DNA from: Terriglobia bacterium
GTDB taxonomy: Bacteria > Acidobacteriota > Terriglobia > UBA7540
NCBI GenBank assembly: GCA_030042795.1
Contig: JASHYZ010000029.1
Coordinates: 1 to 8,197, forward strand
Direction of reading: 5' to 3'
Length of the DNA stretch: 8,197 nt
The position numbers and the translations under genes are program-made. Of this stretch, positions 1 through 5,024 are shown in pieces (the first letter of the stretch is position 1; every line of letters starts with the position of its first letter). A model generated the notes under the pieces. The model saw only the letters and a list, made by a program, of their open reading frames with translations. It did no database searches and had not been told where the DNA came from.

Positions 1-861
1 GCCTGTCATCCTCGCTTTGTGTTTGCGAAACATGATGTGACTCAGCCCATCGACCTACCGGCGCTTCTCGGCCGGGCGAACGGGAACTTCACAGCCGGGA
101 TCCACCTGGACTATGTATTGCACTTGGCTTCACCAGCAAGTCCTCGCGATTATGCGCGCCATCCCATTCACACCCTGAAGGTGGGCGGGCTCGGAACGTA
201 CCACGCACTCGGTGTGGCCAAAGCTTTCCAGAGCGTGTTCCTGTTGGCGTCAACCTCTGAAGTGTACGGCGACCCTGAGATCAACCCGCAAGTGGAGACC
301 TACTGGGGACACGTGAACCCGATTGGGCCACGGAGTTGCTATGATGAGGCCAAGCGGTTTGCCGAGGCTATTACCATGGCCTACCAGCGGGAGCACGGCG
401 TGCGGGTGCGAATCGCGAGAATCTTCAATACCTACGGCGAACGCATGCGCCTCAATGACGGACGCGTGTTGCCCAATTTCATTCCCCAGGCGCTTCAGGG
501 ACGTCCGTTGACCGTGTACGGTGACGGAAGCCAGACCCGGAGCTGTTGCTACGTCTCCGACCTCGTGGACGGCCTTTACAGGCTGTTAATGTCAGACCAG
601 GTTGGCCCCATTAACCTCGGTAATCCTGAGGAAATCTCGATGCTGGAGCTGGCGCGCAAGGTTATTGAGGAAACTGGCAGCCCGAGCAAGATTGTGTTTG
701 AGCCCTTGCCCGTGGACGATCCGACGCGCCGAAGGCCGGATATTTCCAAAGCCGAGAGCTTGTTGGGCTGGCAACCTCAAGTGGGATTGACCGAGGGTCT
801 GGCCAGGGCGATACGTTATTTCAAAATAACATTGCAGGAAGCGGAGGCCCAGTTGGTATAA
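1..861 (+). CDS. uxs: UDP-glucuronate decarboxylase (UDP-xylose synthase), 5' end cut by window
   Basis: An extended short-chain dehydrogenase that converts UDP-glucuronate to UDP-xylose in the cytosol, using bound NAD, and so supplies sugar donor for polysaccharide assembly. The frame is open from base 1. A GTG at 19 could be called as a start, but the codons before it (HPRF) and after it ([10 protein letters not shown]) match the family's internal stretch of the HPRFEFIRHDVTQP type. The gene therefore begins upstream, and roughly 30-35 residues with the Gly-rich NAD loop are missing. Visible family marks, counted from window codon 1, are [16 protein letters not shown], the catalytic Tyr-x3-Lys (Y114 and K118 in SCYDEAKR), FNTYGERM followed by [10 protein letters not shown], and the [11 protein letters not shown] segment. 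These fit UDP-glucuronate decarboxylase better than dTDP-glucose dehydratase or a 4-epimerase. The gene ends at TAA 859-861 and is co-directional with the polysaccharide genes after it. A related NAD-dependent epimerase activity cannot be fully excluded. Confidence 0.88.
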   Translation, partial: ACHPRFVFAKHDVTQPIDLPALLGRANGNFTAGIHLDYVLHLASPASPRDYARHPIHTLKVGGLGTYHALGVAKAFQSVFLLASTSEVYGDPEINPQVETYWGHVNPIGPRSCYDEAKRFAEAITMAYQREHGVRVRIARIFNTYGERMRLNDGRVLPNFIPQALQGRPLTVYGDGSQTRSCCYVSDLVDGLYRLLMSDQVGPINLGNPEEISMLELARKVIEETGSPSKIVFEPLPVDDPTRRRPDISKAESLLGWQPQVGLTEGLARAIRYFKITLQEAEAQLV

Positions 862-1106
862 GATTGCGGAGGAACGCGAGCCGCGGCTCGCTTCCCTGTG
901 GAATCAATCGAGGAACCAAAGAGCGGCCGCTGGTCCCAGATGAAGTCGATTAGAAGCAGCCAGTTGCGGGCTGGTGAGGCGTTGTGAAACGGTTCTTCGA
1001 CAGGGGCCACTAAACAGCTTGTGCCGTGCTGCCGGAGCAGGGCGCACCTTCCAGGCGTTTAGCGGGCCCGAGAAGCGTCAGCCGGCGAGAGCTTAGGGCC
1101 TTGAGA
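862..1106. other. Spacer between uxs and the initiating transferase
   Basis: This 245-base stretch has no convincing gene. The longest readable frame from a GTG at 898 gives only about 29 codons and has no ribosome site at a useful distance. A GGAGG at 868-872 is not followed by a start codon at normal spacing. The one clear structure is the palindrome at 876-891. An in-frame GTG at 1026 could extend the next gene upstream, but it lacks a Shine-Dalgarno match. Confidence 0.6.
871..895. repeat. Perfect 16-bp palindrome / possible hairpin after uxs
   Basis: GCGAGCCGCGGCTCGC at 876-891 equals its own reverse complement. With one bulged C at 875 the pairing extends to GGAA (871-874) and TTCC (892-895). 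It begins about ten bases after the uxs stop. It could fold in RNA as a very GC-rich stem, but a self-complementary 16-mer leaves no natural loop without opening the centre. No U-run follows, so an ordinary intrinsic terminator is not supported. It may be an mRNA 3' structure or a dimer-binding DNA site. Confidence 0.5.
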
Positions 1107-2567
1107 ATGAAGGGGGGTTCTTTGAGCGTGAGCAATCCCCGCCGTCAGGCACTCCTGACTGCGTTTAAGCTTTTCGACGTCGTCCTGATGGTCTTTGCCT
1201 TCGCATTGGCCACCGTGCCGGTGCTGTACGAAGCGGATGTAGCATCCTTCGCTCAATTTCTTGAGATGCGCATCCGAATCAATGACTTCTTGATTTTTAC
1301 GGGCCTGCTTGCGGTCTGGCACTTCGTCTTTACTTCCTTCGGACTCTACCATTCCCACCGCCTTGGGCGCCCACGCGCCGAAATGGCGAGTGTCATCAAA
1401 GCCGTCACCCTGAGTACTTTCATCGTGTTTGTGGCCGCGCTATTCCTTCACATCAGCATGGTAACGCCCGTTTTCCTGGCTGTGTTCTGGGCTATCGGCT
1501 CGGGCTTGGTGGTGATGAGCCGGCTCGTACTGCGGTACCTGCTGAAGAAGCTGCGTCTGCGCGGCCGCAATCTGAGATTCGTGCTGATTGCGGGAACGAA
1601 TGCCCGAGCGGTGGAGCTTGCCCGGCAAATTGAAACCACGCCCGAACTCGGCTACCGCATCATCGGCTTTGCGGACGAAGATTGGCCCGGAATGGAGCCG
1701 TTCCGCAGATCTGGTTACAAGCTCGTATGTGGTCTTGATGGCTTCCCGAGCTTCCTCCGTAACAGCGTCGTGGACGAAGTCGTTATGGCATTGCCCATCC
1801 GGTCGTATTACTTCCACGCCTCCCGGATCGCTGCAATTTGCGAGGAGCAGGGCATCACCATGCGGTTTCCCTCGGGCATCTTCAATCTTAAGCTCGCCCG
1901 CTCCAGGGCCGAAGATTTTGAAGGCCACGCTCTGATTACCCTTTATACGGGAGCGCCTGACGGGTGGTCAGTGGCGGTAAAGAGGCTATTTGACTTCGCG
2001 CTCTCTCTCGCCGCACTGGTGGCGTTGGCCCCGTTATTCCTGATCGTGGGTCTGCTCATCAAGCTTACCGATCATGGCCCGGTGTTCTTTGTGCAGAAAC
2101 GCATGGGACTGGGCAAGCGGCGCTTTTCGCTCTACAAGTTCCGCACTATGGTCCAGGACGCGGAGGCGAGATTGAAGGAGATCGAACATCTCAACGAAGT
2201 CAGTGGGCCGGTTTTTAAGATCAAGCACGATCCTCGCATTACCACCGTAGGCAAGTTCTTGCGAAAGACCAGCATCGATGAGCTTCCTCAGCTTATCAAC
2301 GTGTTTAGGGGAGAAATGAGTCTGGTGGGTCCGCGCCCTCTGCCGGTGCGTGATTATGAGGGTTTCGATCAAGATTGGCAACGGCGGCGCTTCAGCGTGC
2401 GCCCGGGTATTACCTGCCTATGGCAGGTGAACGGGCGTAGTTCCATCCCATTTGAGAGGTGGATGGAACTAGATATGGAATACATTGATAAGTGGTCTCT
2501 ATGGCTCGACTTGAAGATACTTGCCCAAACCATTCCGGCAGTTCTGCGTGGTTCAGGCGCTGCTTGA
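1107..2567 (+). CDS. Polyprenyl-phosphate glycosyl-1-phosphate transferase (EPS chain initiator)
   Basis: A membrane enzyme that transfers a sugar-1-phosphate from a UDP-sugar to undecaprenyl phosphate, the first step of polysaccharide repeat-unit assembly. With the ATG at 1107 the protein is 486 residues, usual for the WbaP/WcaJ-like two-domain class. It has four hydrophobic N-terminal segments (about 17-40, 60-80, 95-115 and 120-140), then a Rossmann-like middle domain starting RFVLIAGTNARAVELA. A further hydrophobic hairpin lies at about 294-320. The C-terminal catalytic domain has KFRTM (344-348), TSIDELPQL with the Asp-Glu pair at 391-392, SLVGPRPLPV, RPGITCLWQVNGR, and WSLWLDLKIL. Start choice is uncertain: the frame opens at GTG 1026, but that adds a 27-residue Arg-rich tail with no ribosome site. 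An AGGGGGG at 1111-1117 could instead serve TTG 1122 or GTG 1128. The first sugar (glucose, galactose or other) cannot be read from sequence. Confidence 0.93.
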   Translation: MKGGSLSVSNPRRQALLTAFKLFDVVLMVFAFALATVPVLYEADVASFAQFLEMRIRINDFLIFTGLLAVWHFVFTSFGLYHSHRLGRPRAEMASVIKAVTLSTFIVFVAALFLHISMVTPVFLAVFWAIGSGLVVMSRLVLRYLLKKLRLRGRNLRFVLIAGTNARAVELARQIETTPELGYRIIGFADEDWPGMEPFRRSGYKLVCGLDGFPSFLRNSVVDEVVMALPIRSYYFHASRIAAICEEQGITMRFPSGIFNLKLARSRAEDFEGHALITLYTGAPDGWSVAVKRLFDFALSLAALVALAPLFLIVGLLIKLTDHGPVFFVQKRMGLGKRRFSLYKFRTMVQDAEARLKEIEHLNEVSGPVFKIKHDPRITTVGKFLRKTSIDELPQLINVFRGEMSLVGPRPLPVRDYEGFDQDWQRRRFSVRPGITCLWQVNGRSSIPFERWMELDMEYIDKWSLWLDLKILAQTIPAVLRGSGAA

Positions 2568-2579
2568 AATACCTCCAGT

Positions 2580-2588
2580 CCCCCCCCC
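2580..2588 (+). repeat. Homopolymer run of nine C
   Basis: Nine consecutive C residues lie 13 bases after the stop of the initiating transferase gene. Runs of this length can slip during replication and are also error-prone in sequencing and assembly. Being intergenic, it would alter spacing or leader structure rather than a reading frame. Confidence 0.9.
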
Positions 2589-2790
2589 GGCTGACGAGCC
2601 ATTGGACTAAGGCGCCGCAGAGTTGCGCTGAGCCGGGTACGCTGTTGCATAGACAGGTAACCGGCTAGTAAGACCGCGAGGACTTTTTTATACTGGATGT
2701 CTTTTCGGCGCGCTTGACTGGTTCTCCCGCCGCCCCAAAGGCTTGGCATCCGTTGGTGCCGCCAAGCGCTGGCCGCCACAGGTTTGCCCT

Positions 2791-2794
2791 GGAG
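2791..2794 (+). promoter_or_regulatory. Ribosome binding site deciding the start of sulfotransferase 1
   Basis: GGAG at 2791-2794 lies nine bases before ATG 2804. The alternative in-frame TTG at 2714 has no comparable site. The protein from ATG 2804 also aligns from its first residue, without gaps, with the neighbouring paralogue starting at 4110. Confidence 0.7.
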
Positions 2795-2803
2795 TCCAGA
2801 AGA

Positions 2804-3658
2804 ATGCTTGTTTTCAAGAGATTTCGTCACAAGGCAGCGCGAACCCGTCTTCGGGTACCCCTGATCTGGCTCCGAAACCGCGGTCTTGACCGCAACGACG
2901 TGTTCATCGCTTCCTATCCCAGGGGTGGCAGCACGTGGACGCGATTCGTCCTCTACGAGATTTTGGCGGGCCAGCCTTCGAGTTTTGACAACGTAAACCG
3001 GGGCATTCCGGAGATCGGAATCCACTGGAGCGCCAAACCTCTGTTACCCGGAGAAGGCCGGCTCATTAAGACTCATGAATCCTATCGTAAGGAATACCGA
3101 AGGGCTGTTTATTTAGCGCGGGACATGCGCGACGTCATCTTTTCCCAATACTCCCGAGAAAAAGAACTCGGAATTCTCTACGACGATTTTGACAATTATC
3201 TTTCTAAGTTCTTGCAGGGGAAGATCAGCGGATTTGGCGCTTGGCAGCATCACATCCAATCGTGGGTTGAGTCGCCCCTTTCGCGTACCGGCAACTTGCT
3301 TGTGCTTCGGTTTGAGGACCTGAGACAAGATATGGAATCCTCAGTGAACCGGATGCTCGATTTCCTGGGTGTTCGAGCGGAGCCTGAAGTGGTCCGGGCG
3401 GCTATCGCCAACAATACGATTGAGAAGATGCGTGACAAGGAGAAACAGTCGTTAACTCTTCATCAGGCGAAGAATGGTGAGGAAGGCCGCTTCGTCCGCA
3501 AGGGCGCCGTTGGCGGGTGGCGCGAAAAGCTTACTGACGAGCATCTGCGTCTGATCGATACTTATGCCGGCGACGCCTTCCGCCGTATGGGGTACCCGCT
3601 GGCAGCATCTGTGGCAACGGCTCGCGCTCAGGCGCTTGTTCGCCCCATGGCGGGCTGA
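2804..3658 (+). CDS. PAPS-dependent sulfotransferase 1
   Basis: A soluble-type sulfotransferase expected to move a sulfuryl group from PAPS to a hydroxyl (or amino) group of an acceptor, probably a sugar of the polysaccharide or its lipid-linked precursor. From ATG 2804 it is 284 residues, typical of the cytosolic SULT-like family (Sulfotransfer_1 fold). The 5'-phosphosulfate loop is SYPRGGSTW (37-45), with Arg where many eukaryotic members have Lys. IKTH (88-91) supplies the expected catalytic His91. RDMRDVIFS (106-114) has the Arg and Ser of the 3'-phosphate site. RKGAVGGW (232-239) matches the RKGxxGxW element near the C terminus. No signal peptide or membrane segment is evident. The gene lies between the chain initiator and a second sulfotransferase about half identical to it, which points to tandem duplication. 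A longer form from TTG 2714 (314 residues) is possible but unlikely. The acceptor is unknown. Confidence 0.9.
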   Translation: MLVFKRFRHKAARTRLRVPLIWLRNRGLDRNDVFIASYPRGGSTWTRFVLYEILAGQPSSFDNVNRGIPEIGIHWSAKPLLPGEGRLIKTHESYRKEYRRAVYLARDMRDVIFSQYSREKELGILYDDFDNYLSKFLQGKISGFGAWQHHIQSWVESPLSRTGNLLVLRFEDLRQDMESSVNRMLDFLGVRAEPEVVRAAIANNTIEKMRDKEKQSLTLHQAKNGEEGRFVRKGAVGGWREKLTDEHLRLIDTYAGDAFRRMGYPLAASVATARAQALVRPMAG

Positions 3659-3682
3659 GGCCGGAATTGTTTTACCGTTTTC

Positions 3683-3690
3683 GGAGAGGT
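3683..3690 (+). promoter_or_regulatory. Ribosome binding site for the small ORF
   Basis: GGAGAGGT at 3683-3690 is a strong Shine-Dalgarno-like match ending four bases before TTG 3695. It is among the best ribosome sites in the window and is the main reason for calling the small gene that follows. Confidence 0.5.
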
Positions 3691-3694
3691 CGGT

Positions 3695-3856
3695 TTGAGC
3701 CGTAGTTCCAAGCAAACCGGGACCGCTGAATTTTCCTGGGAGCCTGCTGTAGTGAGTGGCCACGCGCGCGTTCTCGCGCCGCCGGGCCTGTTCAGGAAGC
3801 TTTGGCGATCGCTTGGGGGATTGGTCGCACTGCTGGCAAGCTGGTGGCGTTATTGA
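3695..3856 (+). CDS. Candidate small protein, 53 residues, unknown function
   Basis: I do not recognise this product. The frame runs from TTG 3695 to TGA 3854-3856 and starts 36 bases after the sulfotransferase 1 stop, in the same reading frame, with a GGAGAGGT ribosome site at good spacing. The product would be polar at the N terminus (LSRSSKQTGTAEFSWEP) with a basic, hydrophobic, Trp-rich C-terminal half containing GLFRKLWRSLGGLVALLASW and ending in WRY. It has four Trp in 53 residues. The C-terminal half could form a short membrane-associated or amphipathic helix. Roughly two thirds of third codon positions are G or C, consistent with coding here but not decisive. The stop lies two bases before a long hairpin element, so the protein may be complete or may be a remnant cut short by that element's insertion. 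It could also be chance open sequence with a TTG start. Confidence 0.4.
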   Translation: MSRSSKQTGTAEFSWEPAVVSGHARVLAPPGLFRKLWRSLGGLVALLASWWRY

Positions 3857-3858
3857 AA

Positions 3859-3960
3859 CTATACAGAGCGCATTAAGTCGTGACACATGGTGCAGCCTAT
3901 AAGGGCACGGCTTCAGCCGTACCCTTGTATGCTGCACACGACTTAATGCGTTCCGTATAG
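3859..3960. repeat. 102-bp hairpin element (REP/MITE-like)
   Basis: Nearly the whole stretch is self-complementary. The outer arms 3859-3882 and 3937-3960 match at 22 of 24 positions (each begins or ends with CTATAC/GTATAG). The inner arms 3891-3911 and 3916-3936 match at 18 of 21 and close on a four-base loop within ACGGCTTCAGCCGT. The only asymmetry is an eight-base insert on the left side (3883-3890). Such an imperfect, non-coding, full-length palindrome is characteristic of miniature inverted-repeat or REP-type elements. The core resembles repeats I recall from Acidobacteriota, but copy number cannot be seen here. It lies between the two sulfotransferase genes. No U-run follows, so a standard terminator is not indicated, though it could stabilise or block transcripts. 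Confidence 0.75.
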
Positions 3961-4009
3961 CAAGGGATATTTCTTAGGCGAAAACCAGTAAGCTGCTTGG
4001 AATCAATGG

Positions 4010-4028
4010 TGTGTGGAATTCTCACACA
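4010..4028. promoter_or_regulatory. Small inverted repeat upstream of sulfotransferase 2
   Basis: TGTGTG (4010-4015) and CACACA (4023-4028) form a 6-bp inverted repeat around GAATTCT. It sits about 80 bases before the sulfotransferase 2 start, in the 149-base stretch (3961-4109) that otherwise shows no gene or clear promoter. It could be a protein-binding site, but a repeat this short may be chance. Confidence 0.2.
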
Positions 4029-4109
4029 GCCACGCCTCGGCCGGTAAGTTGGCTGCAAGGTCAATCTTTCTGTTGACGGCGGGAAACCACAAGGAAGCAC
4101 CCAGCTCGC

Positions 4110-4952
4110 ATGCCGCTGCTCCGTCAATTGCGCCGCAAGGCCTCTCGATCGCGTCTACGTGTGCCCGTGGTCTGGCTGCGGCATCGAGGTTTGTCGCCGC
4201 GGGATGTCTTTGTAGCGTCGTATCCTCGGTCGGGAAGCACGTGGCTCCGGTTTCTGCTTGTTGAGCTCTTAACACATGACACAGCCGGGTTCGACCGTGT
4301 GAACTACTTGATTCCTGATGTAGGGCATCACCGGACCAGTCCCGAAATGCTTCCGGCCGGGGGGCGCCTCATCAAAACTCACGAGGTGTATCGAAGTGCT
4401 TACCAAAGAGCGGTTTACATTGCCCGTGACGTTCGCGACGTGGTACTTTCCGAGTTTGACTACGAGAATGCGCGCCGGCGCATTAATGAAGACTTCGATA
4501 CGTTTCTGATGCTATCCTTAAAGTCCAACGTCAACGGCTATGGATGTTGGCAGGAACATGTGCTGTCGTGGCTGGGTTCCCCCCTGGCGGCTACGGATAG
4601 GCTACTTCCAATCAAGTTTGAGGACCTGCGCGCCCGAACCGAAGATACCTTGACGGCGGTTGCAGAGTTTCTGGGTATTCAGGTGGACCGCGGAACGATT
4701 CGCGCAGCGATAACCAACAACAGCGTCCACCGAATGCGCGAGAAGGAAGATCAGGTTCCAGACATTGACGGTTACTCCCCGGCTAAGGCGCGCGGGGATG
4801 TGACTCGCTTCGTACGCAGTGGTTCCATTGGTGGATGGCGGGCACGGCTTTCCGAGGCCCAAGTCCGCCTGATTGAACAGTATGCCGGCGTTGGCCTGAC
4901 GCGACTGGGCTATGCGCGGGAGGTCTTGCCGGTGGCTGTGGGCATGCCCTAG
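4110..4952 (+). CDS. PAPS-dependent sulfotransferase 2 (paralogue of sulfotransferase 1)
   Basis: Same predicted chemistry as the gene at 2804: transfer of sulfate from PAPS to an acceptor, probably on the polysaccharide. The protein is 280 residues. It carries SYPRSGSTWLRF (37-48) as the PAPS 5' loop, IKTH with catalytic His91, RDVRDVVLS (106-114) for the 3'-phosphate, and RSGSIGGW near the C terminus in place of the usual RKGxxGxW. That leaves the position corresponding to the conserved Lys as Ser, a difference from the first copy. The first 118 residues align with the paralogue without gaps, with about 64 identities by eye. Divergence is greatest at 49-60, 73-80 and 115-145, regions that in this fold tend to shape the acceptor site, so the two may sulfate different positions. 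ATG 4110 is the first start after an in-frame stop at 4074-4076. AAGGAAG (4091-4097) is a somewhat distant ribosome site. Confidence 0.9.
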   Translation: MPLLRQLRRKASRSRLRVPVVWLRHRGLSPRDVFVASYPRSGSTWLRFLLVELLTHDTAGFDRVNYLIPDVGHHRTSPEMLPAGGRLIKTHEVYRSAYQRAVYIARDVRDVVLSEFDYENARRRINEDFDTFLMLSLKSNVNGYGCWQEHVLSWLGSPLAATDRLLPIKFEDLRARTEDTLTAVAEFLGIQVDRGTIRAAITNNSVHRMREKEDQVPDIDGYSPAKARGDVTRFVRSGSIGGWRARLSEAQVRLIEQYAGVGLTRLGYAREVLPVAVGMP

Positions 4953-4987
4953 CTCTAAAACTGGCGGTCAGGAACTGAAGGCAGCGT

Positions 4988-5003
4988 GCCGGCTGCCACC
5001 GGC
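4988..5003. repeat. Small GC-rich stem in the sulfotransferase 2 / polymerase gap
   Basis: GCCGG (4988-4992) and CCGGC (4999-5003) could form a 5-bp stem with a six-base loop in the 72-base gap before the polymerase gene. It is followed by the ribosome site AGGGAG, not by a U-run, so it is not a terminator. The short gap suggests co-transcription of the two genes. Confidence 0.2.
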
Positions 5004-5024
5004 GGTTAGCAGGGAGTTTCAACT

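Larger units (their letters stand above)
2568..2803. other. Spacer between the initiating transferase and sulfotransferase 1
   Basis: This 236-base stretch has no supported gene. It holds a run of nine C (2580-2588), a 7-bp inverted repeat CCCGGCT (2586-2592) with AGCCGGG (2631-2637), and a T-rich patch at 2681-2700 with a TATACT hexamer at 2689-2694. No acceptable -35 sequence stands 16-18 bases before that hexamer, so I do not call a promoter. A TTG at 2714 could extend the next gene, but the downstream ATG is better supported. Confidence 0.5.

Noticed and set aside
19..861. Complete uxs gene starting at GTG 19
   Set aside because: The reading frame continues upstream to base 1 with family-typical residues (HPRF), and the NAD-binding Gly-rich loop is absent. 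The gene is cut by the window edge.
1440..1928. 162-codon reverse-strand frame inside the initiating transferase gene
   Set aside because: It lies entirely antisense to a gene with clear domain structure, and no independent coding evidence is visible.
2666..2694. Possible promoter with TATACT before sulfotransferase 1
   Set aside because: A -10-like hexamer is present at 2689-2694, but the 16-18 base upstream positions (TAGTAA and neighbours) do not resemble a -35 box.
2369..3025. 218-codon reverse-strand frame over the 2568-2803 spacer
   Set aside because: It overlaps two strong forward genes and shows no recognisable domain. It is a shadow of GC-rich coding DNA.
3452..3937. 161-codon reverse-strand frame over the end of sulfotransferase 1 and the hairpin
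   Set aside because: It is antisense to a well-supported gene and runs into the palindromic element. The translation is compositionally odd (rich in Pro, Arg, Cys and His) with no family motif.
3937..3975. Hairpin element as an intrinsic terminator
   Set aside because: The stem is followed by CAAGGGATAT rather than a U-run, so factor-independent termination is not supported by sequence.
4013..4264. 83-codon forward frame overlapping the start of sulfotransferase 2
   Set aside because: Most of it is out of frame within the sulfotransferase gene. It lacks a good ribosome site and its Ala/Ser-rich translation shows no motif.
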